The notes: generated by a model from the sequence alone, not told the origin. Shown: positions 34,883-50,415, numbered from the stretch's first letter. The stretch: 64,000 nt of DNA from Myrica gale (GCA_963930655.1 OZ005601.1:14810001-14874000); one strand, 5' to 3'. Translations and numbers: made by a program.

Positions 34883-35918
34883 ATGGATCCTAAGTCAGAT
34901 TTGGGCCTTCCTACTTTTATGTTTAATTCTCCCATGACATTTGTTCGACTTAATGGCAAGAATTATGTCTTATGGGCAAGATTAGTTCAAATCTTTTTAA
35001 CTAGCAGAGGGTTAGATCATCATCTTACTGCAGATAAGGCTATTGCCTCAGATCCTCGTGCTGCTCTTTGGAAGCAGGATGATGCACAAATTATGTCTCT
35101 TAAGCTCACAAGCACTGAACCTACTATTGGCTCCACCTTACTCTATCTTACAATAGCTAAGGCTATTTGGGAGCGTCTACATCACATGTATTCTGGTTAT
35201 GGAAATATCACGCGGATCTATGAAGTCTGTAAGTAGTATTTTGTTTTGAGTAGGAACTCAAAGTCTTGAGGAGTATTACTCTCAAGTCATGAGTGTTTGT
35301 GAAGAATGGAATATGTATCAGCCAATCTCATCCAATGTCTCTAGTATTGAGAAACAACGTCAGGACGTTGATGTGGTTCATTTTTTTATTGGTTTAAAAT
35401 CTGAGTATGAACCTATTCGTGCCCAAATTCTGGGCATCTCCGCTCTTCCATCCCTCCCGGATGTCTTCTCTAGACTCCAGCGAGCTACACTGGCTGACCA
35501 TTCTTCTCTTCTAGATTCTGTGCGTACCGGCGACAAGTCAACCTTAGTTGCCTCTCACGGTCCCTCTGGTGGCTTTCGTGGTTTTCGTGCTGGACGTGGT
35601 GGTCGTGGTGGACGAGAGTTTCGAGGTGGTGGAGCTGGTGGTCGCACTAGAGGACGGGAACCTAGAAAATGCACTCATTGTGGTCAATCCAATCACACGA
35701 TTAATTTTTGTTGGGATTTACATGGGAAATTGAGTGGAGCTGCAGCTCATCAGGTTACTACCTCTCAGGATAAGTCCTTCCAGCCATCCAACACTTCTGC
35801 TGCCTCTGATATGATTCTCCTTTCTCGAGATGAGTATGCTCAGTTCCTATCTCACAAGGAGGCCGCTTCTTCTGGCTCAGTCAGGTACTGCACCTACATG
35901 TCTTTTATCCTCCACTAG
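34883..35918 (+). pseudogene. copia gag, frame-broken
   Basis: It begins MDPKSDLGLPTF with LNGKNYVLWARLVQIFL, as in plant copia gag. The first frame stops at 35236 and the rest continues in another frame from about 35240-35289. A basic Gly/Arg-rich stretch (GFRGFRAGRGGRGG) leads to a CCHC zinc knuckle CTHCGQSNHTINFC at 35670-35711. In active copies this forms the particle and binds RNA. The frame break would stop production of full-length Gag. Confidence 0.9.
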
Positions 35919-36978
35919 CAATCCTTGGGTCATCGACTCTGGCGCCACTGAACATATGACTGGTTTGTCCACTTCCTTATCTAATTTTTGTTGTGTCACT
36001 TCTCCACACAATGTCACTCTAGCTAATGGTTCTTTGGCGAACGTTGCTGGTTTGGGCACCACCCATCTTACTCTTGATATAGATTTGTTGTCAGTCTTGT
36101 ACATTCCTGATTTTCCTTTTAGTTTATTTTCCATCAGCAAGCTTACTAAAACTCTTCATTGTTGTGTCACGTTTTATCCTTCTGTGTGTATTTTTCAGGA
36201 TCTCAAGACGAAGAGGACGATTGGTATGGGGCGTGAAGTTGGTGGTTTGTACTACTTGGATATGCAACCTGTCTCTCTTCCTCGTGCACTCCAGCCATCT
36301 TTATCTCCTCTTCAGTGGCATTGTCGTTTGGGTCATTTGTCTCTCTCTAATTTGAAGCGTCAGGTTATGAGTCTTAGTCATGTGTCATCACTCCCTTGTG
36401 AGGCGTGTCAACTTAGTAGACATCGTCTTGTCTCTTTTCTGTCTAGTATTCATCGTCGAGTCTCATGTCTTTTTGCATTATTTCATTCCGATGTATGGGG
36501 ACATTTTCCTATTGAATCTAATAAATTTTGTTATTTCGTAACTTTTGTTGATGATCATTCTTGTATGCCTTGGTTATTCTTGATGAAAAATCGATCTGAA
36601 CTGTTTTCTATTTTTCAGCTTTTTTGCAAAGAAATCAAAACTCAATTTGGTCGTAAGATTCAGATCTTACGCTCTGATAATGCCAAAGAATTTGAGGCTG
36701 TCTCTTTTTCTCATTACCTCTCTAATAAAGGCATTATTCATCAATCTTCTTGTGTTTACACCCTCCAACAGAATAAGGTTGCTGAACGTAAGAATCGTCA
36801 TTTATTAGAGGTGACCAGGGCTCTCACGCTCCATATGCTTGTTCCCAAAAGATTTTGGGGTGATGCTGTTCTTACGGCATGCTATCTCATTAATTGCATG
36901 TCCTCCTCTGTTTTAGATGGTGTGTCCCCTCACTTTATTCTTTTTCCTTATGCTTCATCGTTCTCTCTAACTCCATGA
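35830..36978 (+). pseudogene. copia protease-integrase segment
   Basis: A 382-residue frame. The aspartic protease motif is WVIDSGATEHMTG near 35926. The integrase zinc-binding part HCRLGHLS...CEACQ lies near 36320-36410, and the integrase core has HSDVWG (36486), LRSDNAKEF (36668) and QNKVAERKN (36770), giving the D, D and E of the DDE triad. It overlaps the gag frame by a shift and ends at a premature stop (36976-36978) before RT. Confidence 0.92.
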
Positions 36979-36999
36979 ATTTTTAGTTGTGTTTGTTAT

Positions 37000-38417
37000 G
37001 TGCATAACCTGGGTCCCGGGCGTGACAAGATTGACCCTACTCTTCAGTGCTATTTTATGACTTCTGATGTCACCTTTGATGAACTGTCTCCATACTTTCC
37101 TGTAGATTCCACGCCTTCTATTGATATAGTTTTTCCTCTTCTGCTTCCCTCATTACCTGCTCCCACTATAGATCCTGCACCTCTATGTTCTACAACTCCT
37201 TTGCAGGTTTATTCTTGTCATCCACGACCACCAGATCCGGCACCCTCTTCATCTATCTCGCCGTCTTTAGATCCTGTTGTGCCTCGTGACAATTCATCTC
37301 TGCCTATCGCCCTTCGCAAAGGTACTCGGTCTTGTGTTACTAAACATCCCATAAGTAACTTTGTTTCCTCTCCTCCTTTGTCTTCGTCTTTTTCTTGTTT
37401 CATGTCCCAGCTTTCTAGTATTTCTATTCCCAGTCAGTTCAAGGTGCTCTCTCTGACTCGGGTTGGAGGACAGCCATAGAGGCCGAAATGGCAGCCTTAC
37501 ATTAGAATGAGACTTGGGAACTTGTTCCGCTCCCTTCAGGTAAACAACCCGTTGGCTGTAAGTGGGTGTACACCGTCAAATTTAATCCGGATGGCTATGT
37601 TGATCGATTGAAACCTCGGTTAGTGGCTAAAGGATATACTCAGACATATGGCATCGACTATGACGAAAATTTTTCGCCTGTTGCCAAGATCTCCTCTGTT
37701 CGTTTATTGATTTCTCTTGCTGCTAACCTTGATTGGCCTCTATTTCAGTTAGATGTTAAGAATGCATTCTTACATGGTGATTTGCTGGAGGAAGTATACA
37801 TGGAGCAACTACCTGGGTTTATTGCTAAGGGGGAGTCTCAAGGAGCTATTTGTAAACTAAAGAAGACATTGTATGACCTGAAACAATCACCTAGAGCATG
37901 GTTTGGGAAGTTCTCAGACGCAGTCTTGGAGTATGGATTTCACCGGTGTCATACAGATCACTCGGTATTTCATTTACGTACTGATTCAGGTTATATTCTG
38001 TTGGTGGTATATGTTGATGATATTGTCATTACAGGCAATGATGCTGATGGTATTGTTAGGTTGAAGAAATTTCTGCATAATCGATTTCATACCAAGGACT
38101 TGGGTAAACTTCGGTATTTCCTTGGCATTGAGGTTGCTAGATCTCAAAAAGGTATTATCTTATCCCAAAGAAAATACGTTCTTGATTTATTGGAAGATAC
38201 AAGTTTATTAGGTGCTAGACCCAATGATATTCCTATGGATCCAAATCACAAGCTTCTGAAAGATGAAGGAGAACTGTTTGAAGAACCAAGTCGGTATCGT
38301 CGACTTGTTGGAAAGTTGAATTATCTAACAATTACGAGGCCTGATATCTTATATACAGTTAGTGTGGTAAGTCAATTTCTGGGAGCTCCTAGAATTCCTC
38401 ACTGGAAGGCTTCATAG
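37000..38417 (+). pseudogene. copia linker and reverse transcriptase segment
   Basis: After a Pro/Ser-rich linker (37000-37479, stop TAG at 37477-37479), RT reads from about 37480 with another stop near 37503. The 283-residue frame at 37566 carries LKPRLVAKGYTQTYGIDY, QLDVKNAFLHGDL and the catalytic LLVVYVDDIVITG near 38000-38030. The polymerase core itself is complete, but the stops upstream and the frame break at 38415 disconnect it. Confidence 0.92.
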
Positions 38418-38881
38418 ATGCAGATTGGGCAGGTTCTCCTTCAGATAAGAGATCCACTACAGGGTATTGCACCTTTCTGGGAGGAAATCTGGTGACATGG
38501 AAAAGTAAGAAACAAATAGTGGTCGCTCGATCAAGTGCATAAGCTGAATGTAGAGCAATGGCTCACACATCCAGTGAACTTACTTGGATACAACATTTCC
38601 TTTAGGAGATTGGTTTTCCATTTTCAAATCCTATTCCCTTATATTGTGATAATCAAGCGGCTGTGCATATAGCATCTAATCCTGTTTTTCACAAAAGAAC
38701 TAAGCATATTGAGGTTGATTGTCACTTTGTTCGAGATAAGATCTTATCAGGGGACATCTCTACACCGTTCGTAAGATCTGGGGACCAACTTGCAGATGTG
38801 TTTACTAAGGCTTTGAATCGAAGTCGATTAGAGTTTATTTGTTGCAAGCTAAGCCTATATGACCTATATGCTCCAACTTGA
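38413..38881 (+). pseudogene. copia RNase H segment
   Basis: DADWAGSPSDKRSTTGYC starts at about 38413, followed by stops within RSSA-AECRA (38540) and after WIQHFL (38603). Then come [19 protein letters not shown] and [13 protein letters not shown] to the end at 38881. The polypurine tract follows directly. Confidence 0.9.
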
Positions 38882-38888
38882 GGGGGAC

Positions 38889-39049
38889 TGTTAAGGAAAG
38901 AGTTGATGTTTATGAAAGATCTTATAACTATGGAAAGAAATATTTGTAATAAGTGTAGGTCGATTGTATTGTGATGTTATATAATGGAATGACCGAGAGA
39001 GGGAAAGCATGTGTTCCGCTCTCCTTTACACAACTCCATAATCTTTTCG
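38889..39049 (+). repeat. 3' LTR of copia element
   Basis: Same length as the 5' LTR, with differences at about five positions, preceded by the polypurine tract TGAGGGGGAC (38879-38888). Confidence 0.93.
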
Positions 39050-39054
39050 CATAG

Positions 39055-40145
39055 TAACCGATCCCCCTTCTGTCTTTACAAGTTCTTTCCTTTTTATATT
39101 CTTCGTAACTTAGGAAAAATTTTCCTCTCTTTTTTTTTCACCCTTTCATTGACTCCTATCTTTTTGTTGAACAATTTGCATTCTGGTTTGTTCAATGCGA
39201 ATTGTGTTTTACGTCTTCATTAAATAATTGAACAGCTTGTTTAAGAAACTGAATGCGGTTGTTAATATTTTCCGTAATCTGGTTACTATAGGATTCAAAA
39301 TGTTGTTTAAAAGTCAAGTTCAGTTCTATGAGTTGGTAACAGTTCCATGATGACATGAGTACGTTGGTATTTGGTATTTAGAACTTTCTTCAATGAGGTT
39401 ACCTTTTAGAATTTGAAGTGCACAAAGTTTGGCCTCTAGACCTTTGGTTCAAGGTATAACCATCACATAGTGGAAGCTATGTTGCATGGAAGAGAGAGAC
39501 AGAAGGAGCCTCTATTTGGAGGATAAGTTGTGAAGAATTGAGGACTAGGTCCAAATCAAGTAGCAAAATAGGGCTATGTTTGGATAGTGTTTCAAAACGT
39601 TTTCAAACATTTCTCACACTCATTTTTTTCATTAATTTCAATACCTTTTCACCAATCCCAATAACTTTTTACACATTCCAACAACTTTATAAACATTTTT
39701 TAGTGATCCCAAGAAAATCTACACTACTTCCAAAAAAACACTAACACAGAAAACTGTTTTGAGAATCTACGATTCCTGCCACTTTCTACCCTGGTTTTAA
39801 CTCTCTCTCTCTGCTGCTAGCAGAAAATTTTCGTTGAATGTTTCGTGACACAGCATGAAATTTTGTCAAATTTTATGAGAGAGCATCTACGCGTGTATTC
39901 CATTACTGGGTGACATGGAAAAATAAGTTTTTCTTTTGGGAAGTTAGGGATAGAACACAATTCGTAATATACATAAAAAGCAACAGGGCCTCTCTAACAT
40001 GAGAAAAGTAGTGGATTCATTTACTTGTATACTATCCCATACTTGTATCCAGTCCTGAAGAAGTTAATATGCAGGGCACTCTGAGTTGCACATTAGAGAT
40101 TTTAAGGTGGATATTCGAATTTATGTCTTCTGCTCTTATAAGTAG
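39055..40145. other. Intergenic with MITE-like fragment near 39571-39765
   Basis: GGGCTATGTTTGGATAGTGT (39569) and TTTCACACTCATTTTTTT-type interior resemble the MITE at 7492. The right end is not clear. A decayed bit of CIPK exon, ATTCGAATTTATG, may remain near 40113 before the first readable CIPK exon. Confidence 0.5.
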
Positions 40146-43547
<3,402 letters not shown>

Positions 43548-43548
43548 T

Positions 43549-43570
43549 ACTCTCTCTCTCTCTCTCTCTG
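43549..43570. repeat. (CT)n microsatellite
   Basis: About ten CT units directly after the CIPK stop codon. Confidence 0.9.
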
Positions 43571-44948
43571 CATATCTCGCTGCAGGTGTGTATGCTCTCG
43601 CGCACTTACGATATCCTTTGTTATCTTCAATGACAGATTTCATTGACTCTTCTACTTGTCTCCGCAGGTTGTCAGAGAAATGTAGCATGTTCTGCATTCA
43701 AATCTTATTGCCAATGCATTGTGGTCTGTGGAAGATACTGATTCTTGGGGGAAAATAGCAACTTGTGTCCACTCGGTTGTTTGGAAAATCCTGGATAGGT
43801 CATATGAAACAAGCCCAGGGAAGTATTGTTTCTTTTTCTGTTCTCTTAATTATTTTGGTGAATCGAAACCATTTTTTTCATTTATGAGTCGAGTTCATTA
43901 GATTGCAGGAGTGAGAAAGCCCCAACTGGTTGCTGCAATGGAAAAATAGACATGGTGTAACTTCTGGTGATTTGTAAGAGGGTATATCTAATAAAATTTT
44001 GGTCAGCAATATGTCAATATGCAAAACGACCATTGTCAATCTTATATATGCTGCACATTATTTTCTACCCTACTCGAGAAAAGATTAGAAAATGAAAGGA
44101 ACGGTAGGTAAGCATTTTGGGACTCTTAAGGCCATGTTTGGGAAGGTGATTTGAGAATTTGGGTTTTTCGTTTCAGAACTGGTCCTAGTGTTTCTATAAG
44201 GTTTGCTGCCACCAGTCTATTCATCCTCTGCATCGGGTCACCCCAGTGTGGCCCGCGTCGTGTCAGGTAATGATCACATCATCATTCATTGAATCAGTTT
44301 CTGGTTCGCGGATTGTCATGCAATGAATGGTAATGTACCGTCTGAGCTGCATCATATCTCCTAATCTGCTTGGCCTCTTTCTCATAAATTTCTTCATTTT
44401 GTGTTCTGGGCAAAATCTATAAATAGTGAGTTAGATTTAACAGAAGTAATAATTAGAGGTGCAAAATTAAGGACCTTTCATAAATAGATGGTGCAAAGTG
44501 TGCCTAAAGTGCAAATTATGCATACCTGTCTCTATGCATTGCATATAAAAATTAACTGACTGTAAAATCTACCCCCAAGTGTTTGCAAATCCTCCAAACA
44601 ATCCCATAGACTCCAAGTCAACATTCCAACCGAGTCTCTCTGCACTGCCCGAATGTGAAAGGATATGGGGAAGCAGAGCTATTTCTAGCTCGACTCTAGC
44701 CTCCTAATTGTTTGGTTGGTCCATACTACTGATAGTTTTTCGTCATGGGTGTGAGACACTAGCAGAGTACTGGTGACCAACCTTTTTAAGCAGTACTACT
44801 TAATAATTTGTAGCCTCACCGCTTCACAGGTGACAGACAACTTGATCACTAAATTACTTCCAGTAATTTATATTTTCGTCGAGGATAATTAATTCTTTTT
44901 CTCCCTAAACGATTTTCGAGGGCCTCCTGCGCTTTCATTACAAGCTTG
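43571..44948. other. Intergenic, no supported gene
   Basis: Contains CIPK 3' flank and a GCCATGTTTGGGAAGGTGATT end (44132) that may belong to a MITE. No domain seen. Confidence 0.5.
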
Positions 44949-45311
44949 CAGGGCCGGCTGAAGGGGTAGGCAGCTTGGGCGGCTGCCTAAGGCCCCTGCC
45001 TCCAAGCAAGGCCCCAAGTTGTTTGATTAGGAGAGAGAAAAAAAAGGCTAAAGTAAGAGTGAAGTTTAGTGAAACAAAAATATATTTCATATATAAAGCT
45101 TTGTCTTGTGAAATAATTTTTTGTATCAAGGCCTCAAAAATTGTTTGTGCTCAAAATTCATGGTCTATTTTGTGAAAAAACTTATTTAATTTTTATTACA
45201 TACAATACCAGAGCATTTTAAAGTAAATATTTTTTTAAAATATATTTTTTATTATATTCAAAAATAAAAAGACCTCTGCTTTATGCCTCTATTTTTATTG
45301 AGCCGGGCCTG
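44949..45311. mobile_element. Short hAT element with CAGGGCCGGCT ends
   Basis: The left end CAGGGCCGGCTGAAG and the complement of the right end CAGGCCCGGCTCAAT form inverted termini of the plant hAT kind. It is flanked by CAAGCTTG (44941-44948) and CGAGCTTG (45312-45319), an 8-bp duplication with one mismatch. At 363 bp it has no transposase and would depend on one made elsewhere. Confidence 0.88.
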
Positions 45312-46585
45312 CGAGCTTGTGTTGAGATTAGAAATTATGGGCCCAAGTCAAGCAAGTTGCGTTGAAGTCACACCAGGATGCTGGCAGCTGGCCAATACGC
45401 ACGCGGGAGTGGCGGCTGAGAGATTCAGGATTCAATTCGTGCGGCTGCTATTTTCGAAGAAACTGATGAACTATGACTTGTTGAAACCAGACTCCTATAA
45501 CGCGTGGGGCGTGCCTAGTGACCATAATCTATCTATTTTGTTCTGTCTGATTTGGCTACATGTAGCGTATTCTGTACCAGTCAATGCGATATTGCATGGA
45601 CATTTGACATATATATCAGCGCTTAGAGGTTACCAGATGAATACACCTTCTTCGGCCACCTCCTCCTCTGCTTCCATTTATTGTTCATTGATGGCTAGTC
45701 ACCTACACCACCCACCGCGCGCCCTGTTTTTGTACCTAATTATTATTATCTCCTTTCTTCCATTCTAATAACCTCCAACTCCCAACATACTCGGGCAATT
45801 ATCCTCCGGTCCCTCAATCTCTTTTCGATATCCTTTGATTCCAGGGAACTGGAGGTGGGCCCATCTTATACTTTTGCTTAAATTCCCCATGTAAAATTCA
45901 TGATATACCAGCTCTTAACTAATGGAGCTGTGAATTCTTAAGCTTGTGGGTGTAGAGACATTACCCGGGACTTAAAAGTCAATTTTGTTTTCCTGGTGAT
46001 TAAAGTAAATTTGGCACAATTAGTGAGTCAATAGGAGAATAGGGAAAAAAGAAAAATGCCTACTTATGACCCAAAAATGAAAAAGGAAAAACCTACTAAA
46101 TATTGCATGCCTGAAAGAATTAGAGGCAAAAGCTAGCCTACCAAGTGACTCTTTAATCTTGCTTGAAACTTGAAAGAAGATAAATATTATTCCCTCCCAC
46201 GGGCAGCTTAATCAATGAAACCCCATCCCGTCAACTAAACACTATTAACGAAAATTTCCAAAAAAACTAACATATTAGGAATTTGGACAAAAGTTTAGAA
46301 CTTGTTATTTTTTAATATATATTTACTCCACAAAATTCCTATGGTGGTTGAGCTAGCCATCCCTTCTTGGAACTACCCCTCCATTAATTCAAGTCTATCA
46401 TTCCCACTTTTCTTGCAGTTACTTTTCTATGCATTGCTGTCTTACTTCTTCATGCGCGCATCTTCATGTTCAAATCTCTCTCATTCTCCCAACTAACTGT
46501 TCAAGGCGTGTAGGCCTTACTTTCAATTCAGCATTTTTTTTTTCTTTGGCTGGTCATTATAGCTCAGCTTCCTGTAGACTTCTCG
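45312..46585. other. KCS upstream region, no other gene supported
   Basis: A 161-residue frame (45283-45768) starts inside the hAT element and shows no known domain. The DNA close to KCS may hold its promoter elements, but only the TATA-like box could be supported. Confidence 0.5.
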
Positions 46586-46595
46586 TTTATAAATT
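46586..46595 (+). promoter_or_regulatory. TATA-like box of the KCS gene
   Basis: TTTATAAATT lies about 65-70 bp before the ATG, which would leave a leader of roughly 35-45 bases. No transcript evidence is available. Confidence 0.5.
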
Positions 46596-46659
46596 AACAA
46601 GACCCATCTGGTTGAAGACCCCAAAAAACAAAGAGAGACAGATCAGTTAGAGGAAGACA

Positions 46660-48249
46660 ATGGATTGTATAGAGATGGATAAGGAGAGATTGACGGCGGA
46701 AATGGCGTTTAAAGACTCGTCATCCGCAGTTATCAAAATTCGGCGACGATTACCGGATTTCTTGCAGTCTGTGAAGCTGAAGTACGTCAAGTTAGGCTAC
46801 GGGAACTCATGGAACCCTGCCACTATCCTGACGTTCCTTGTGATTTCGCCTATGGCCCTTTCTTTTGTGCTTCAGCTCACCGGTCTAAAACTGGACCAGG
46901 CGACCCATTTATGGACAAGTCGGGCAGTTTGGTTTGATAACCTCAACGAGGCCACAAGACTGGCTGGTTCAGCTATGTTGCTTATCATTTTCTACCTCTA
47001 CTGGGCCAAGCGGTCCAGACCGGTGTATCTCGTAGATTTTGCATGTTACAAGCCGGACGAAGAGCGAAAAGTCACCAAGGAATTTTTCTTGAAGATGAGT
47101 GAAGATAGTGGAGCCTTCCAGGACGAGTGTCTCCAGTTTCAGAGACGAATAACGGTCCGGTCCGGACTTGGCGACGAGACGTACCTACCAAAAGCAATTA
47201 CGTCCAGACCGCCAAAGTTAAGCATGGAAGAGGCTCGGTCCGAGGCCGAGGCCGTCATGTTCGGCGCATTGGACTCGCTTTTCGACAAAACTGGCGTCCT
47301 ACCAAAAGACATTGGAATACTTGTTGTGAACTGTAGCTTATTTAACCCGACACCATCTCTCTCGTCGATGATTGTCAACCACTACAAGCTCCGAACAGAC
47401 ATTAAGTCCTACAACCTCGGCGGCATGGGTTGCAGCGCCGGCCTTATTTCCATCGATCTTGCTAAGGATCTCCTTAATGCAAACCCTAACTCGTGCGCCA
47501 TCGTAGTAAGCACCGAAAACATTACTCTCAATTGGTACTTTGGCAATGACCGGTCAATGTTGTTATGCAACTGCATATTCCGCATGGGGGGTGCGGCCGT
47601 GCTCTTATCCAACAGGGCACGGGATCGTGGTCGGTCCAAGTACGAGCTAGTCCACACAGTTCGAACTCACAAAGGTGCGGACGACCAAAATTACAAGTGT
47701 GTCTATCAAAGAGAGGACGATAAAGGAACTGTGGGGGTTTCCCTTTCTCGAGAGTTAATGGCGGTGGCAGGAAACGCATTGAAAACCAATATAACGACTC
47801 TTGGTCCTTCGGTTCTACCATTTTCTGAGCAATTCATGTTCTTCGTTACGTTGGTGAGGAGGAAAGTCCTGAAAGCGAAGGTAAAGCCGTATATACCAAA
47901 CTTCAAGCTGGCTTTCGAGCACTTTTGCATTCATGCAGGCGGGAGGGCGGTGTTGGACGAGATGCAGAAGAACTTGCAGCTCAGTGACTGGCACTTGGAG
48001 CCGTCGAGGATGACGCTGCACCGTTTCGGGAACACATCTAGTAGCTCCTTGTGGTACGAGCTGGCGTATACGGAGGCGAAGGGCAGAATTTCTAGGGGCG
48101 ACCGCATCTGGCAGATTGCTTTTGGCTCAGGTTTCAAGTGTAACAGCGCGGTTTGGAGGTCGCTCAGATCGGTTGCGGTGGGTGAACTGCGAGGTAACCC
48201 GTGGTCGGATTCAATCGATAGGTACCCGGTCAAGATCCCTGCTGCATAG
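46660..48249 (+). CDS. KCS: 3-ketoacyl-CoA synthase (very-long-chain fatty acid elongase)
   Basis: Intronless 529-residue protein that condenses malonyl-CoA with a long-chain acyl-CoA, the first and chain-length-setting step of ER fatty acid elongation for waxes, suberin and sphingolipids. Two N-terminal membrane segments (about residues 54-75 and 101-115) anchor it, and the FAE1/CUT1-type catalytic part follows. The catalytic triad is visible: Cys258 in [10 protein letters not shown], His425 in HAGGRAV and Asn458 in FGNTSSSS. Length, motif order and the C-terminal GFKCNSAVW are as expected. The first ATG is chosen because the conserved [17 protein letters not shown] starts at residue 31; another Met at 6 is possible. 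Which KCS subgroup it belongs to is not settled. The coding region is markedly GC-richer than its flanks, and no disabling change was seen. Confidence 0.97.
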   Translation: MDCIEMDKERLTAEMAFKDSSSAVIKIRRRLPDFLQSVKLKYVKLGYGNSWNPATILTFLVISPMALSFVLQLTGLKLDQATHLWTSRAVWFDNLNEATRLAGSAMLLIIFYLYWAKRSRPVYLVDFACYKPDEERKVTKEFFLKMSEDSGAFQDECLQFQRRITVRSGLGDETYLPKAITSRPPKLSMEEARSEAEAVMFGALDSLFDKTGVLPKDIGILVVNCSLFNPTPSLSSMIVNHYKLRTDIKSYNLGGMGCSAGLISIDLAKDLLNANPNSCAIVVSTENITLNWYFGNDRSMLLCNCIFRMGGAAVLLSNRARDRGRSKYELVHTVRTHKGADDQNYKCVYQREDDKGTVGVSLSRELMAVAGNALKTNITTLGPSVLPFSEQFMFFVTLVRRKVLKAKVKPYIPNFKLAFEHFCIHAGGRAVLDEMQKNLQLSDWHLEPSRMTLHRFGNTSSSSLWYELAYTEAKGRISRGDRIWQIAFGSGFKCNSAVWRSLRSVAVGELRGNPWSDSIDRYPVKIPAA

Positions 48250-48612
48250 ATCGTGTCCATGTGGCGTAGTCTATGTATGACAACGAGAGTAAAAAGAGAT
48301 CGATCCTACGTGACATGGCTGTGGCCTTTCTATTATTTTCTTAATCTATTTCTTATCAGTTACGCATGTAATGAATGGATTCTTAATGATAACAAGTTTG
48401 GAAAGAGATGCCATTATTTTTAGGGTTAAAGAACCATTTAAATTAAACGGTCATCAAATTATCAAAAAGATTTTTTGTGTCCCTCCAAGAGCGCATGACA
48501 TTAGGCCGGTACAAAAGCCTGTCGGGGTCGGGGTCGGACGATTCCGATCTCCTCCTATGGTTGAAGTATAAGGTTGACCGCCCGACTGAACTGTCCAATT
48601 GAGTGGTGAAGA
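48250..48612. other. KCS 3' flank
   Basis: Probably holds the 3' UTR. No clear AATAAA close to the stop; no gene supported. Confidence 0.5.
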
Positions 48613-49774
48613 CAGTGGCGGATGCAAGGGGGTATCGAACCCGTGCGACTGCTACCCATAGATTGCCAAAAAAAAATTTACATTTGTTTTTTTTTTCTTT
48701 TCTTTTTTTCTTCATAACTTTACCTAGGTTCGATACTCATTAAGTTCAGGCCAACTAGACTTAATGGGTATCGGACCTAAAACAAATTTTTTTCTACATA
48801 TTTATTTTGCTCCTAGTGCTACATAATAACTGAGGCAAATATACAGTTGTTATGATTTTCTATTTTGCATCGATTACAAGTTCTTCAACTGAAGAGTAAC
48901 TTCCTGTCATCTTGCTAAATTTCTGTTAGTAAAAAATTATTTACTTTTTGCTCCTAATTTTCACAATCAAGATCACTTAATTTCTTTCTCCCTATGTTGA
49001 TTTGTTTCTTCATTTTTATTAGAGACCTCGAAAAATGTTGTGTTATTTTAGGATCCTTGTATAGGCCAAACTAAAGCTCTGACCATTTTTTGGATATATT
49101 TATCTAAGAAACTCTTTTACTAAATCTTTCTTATTAAGAAAGTTTTTATTTTTATTATTCAGAGCATGATTTTCCATCAATTGTTGCTTTGTGTGTGGAA
49201 GTCGCTTTGGAGAATGTGAATATCTTTCAATTCTAAATCCATAGAACCTAGAGAAAGTAAATTACAAATGCATCCCCTTTGTCAAAAGAAAAAGGGAAAG
49301 AAAAAAAAACAGGTCAAAATTGTGGTAGTAACCAAAAAATGTAAGAAAGACAACCCCTAGTGGCATCAAGACCTCAACCATCAGAATCATTTGTAATTTA
49401 TTCTAAAGTTTTAGAATTAAGTAGGGAATTAACTTGAATCAGATCATCAAGAGTGATTTGCGTAATAGGATGAGAGATGATTGGATGAATTATTGCATGT
49501 TAGTGTACATCGAGCAAGAAGTTTTTAAAACTATCGAGAAAGAAGTCATTTTGAAACATTTTCAGAAGATGCAAACTCGTAGGATCCAATTGTCACCTCT
49601 CATTCGTAAGTACATAGTACGGTACATGTATTCCAATATTTTTAATCCTTTTAGTCCTTAATTTTCGACATTGTAATTCTAAGACAATGTTTTGTATTAC
49701 GAAGGAAATGTTTTTTTTGTCATTTCGCCTTTAAAGTTCGACATCCATTTATTTTAATCCTGGTTCCGCCACTG
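48613..49774 (+). mobile_element. hAT transposon, internally deleted, exact 8-bp TSD
   Basis: It begins CAGTGGCGGATGCAAGG and ends CCTGGTTCCGCCACTG, inverted termini of about 12 bp. It is flanked on both sides by GGTGAAGA (48605-48612 and 49775-49782), an exact 8-bp duplication. Only the last part of a transposase remains (49434-49661). A hairpin-like pair around 48728-48775 (GATACTCATTAAGTTCAGG and ACTTAATGGGTATC) lies inside. The relic at 18881-19042 is from the same family. Confidence 0.93.
49434..49661 (+). pseudogene. C-terminal remnant of hAT transposase (TTF-type, dimerisation region)
   Basis: 75 residues with RNRMRDDWMNYCMLVYIEQE and FKTIEKEVILKHFQKMQTRR. This matches the end of the hAT dimerisation region of plant TTF-type zinc-finger transposase-like proteins (RMGDEWLND..V..IE...F...). 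The zinc finger and catalytic domain are missing, so it cannot act as transposase. Confidence 0.75.
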
Positions 49775-49923
49775 GGTGAAGAGCCGACTGAGACTGACTT
49801 CCACGAAGCATAGTCCAGTTGACGGATTGGGCTGAGTTTATTTTGGCACTATTGTTTTTTTCTTTTTTAGCAAGCCTAATCCCCTAAAACGGAGACATCT
49901 CCCCAATAAAAACTTAATACATA

Positions 49924-50343
49924 CGATGAGCCATAAAATACCAGGCCCTGTCAGACCTGTCCACCCCTGGTCTGGCCGGTTGCTAGGGTATTCGTCTGAT
50001 CACTCCATTTCCCGTTAGGAGTCCTAAAGGTTTTAGACTCCTAATCGAGCACCTACATAATCGAAGATAATAAAGATCTTATATATTCGGAAGACTTTTT
50101 TCTCTCCTGATAGAACTACATGACTCAGTTAAGAGTTAGACTTCGAATTGAGGTGTGGTTCCTAAACCCATATAAAAGCCAATACATTATATTTTGTTAG
50201 ATCTATGTTTAATTTCATTCTCTAAGCACTAAACATCTTCCTAAGATCTAACTTGGCCGTTAGAGAGTTGATCCGAGGTCACCCCCTCAATGATTTTTGC
50301 AGTAGAGATCGACTCTCGTTTGTGGTGATTCTTGACATCATCA
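49924..50343 (+). repeat. 5' LTR of gypsy element
   Basis: About 420 bp with a TATA-like CCATATAAAAGCC near 50168 shared by the 3' LTR. Divergence from the 3' LTR includes several small indels, so the insertion is older than the copia at 33.8 kb. Confidence 0.88.
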
Positions 50344-50361
50344 GTTAATGCCGTATGTAGG
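50344..50361 (+). promoter_or_regulatory. Decayed primer-binding site of gypsy element
   Basis: GTTAATGCCGTATGTAGG directly follows the LTR. It resembles the usual TTGGCGCCGTCTGTGGG of plant Tat-type elements with G-to-A and C-to-T-like changes. Confidence 0.5.
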
Positions 50362-50415
50362 ATCTTTCTCAAAAAAATCCATCTCCTAGACGATCTGACA
50401 TAGTTTATTCAACGA

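Larger units (their letters stand above)
33809..39049 (+). mobile_element. Complete Ty1-copia retrotransposon, inactive
   Basis: Two 161-bp LTRs (33809-33969 and 38889-39049) differ at about 5 positions (near 97% identity). They are flanked by the same 5-bp duplication CATAG (33804-33808, 39050-39054). A primer-binding site follows the 5' LTR and a polypurine tract GAGGGGGAC precedes the 3' LTR. The gene order gag, protease, integrase, RT, RNase H is that of Ty1-copia. Frameshifts and stops in gag, the pol middle and RNase H make it non-autonomous. The 5' leader is unusual: about 900 bp with GCTCGAGC repeats. The lineage within copia was not assigned. Confidence 0.95.

Noticed and set aside
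35548..35733. Val-rich alternate frame in copia gag
   Set aside because: Alternate phase of the Gly/Arg-rich gag linker.
45283..45768. 161-residue frame upstream of KCS
   Set aside because: Begins inside the hAT element and shows no domain or conserved composition.
47127..48260. Frames on other strands and phases within KCS
   Set aside because: Shadow frames of the GC-rich KCS coding sequence.
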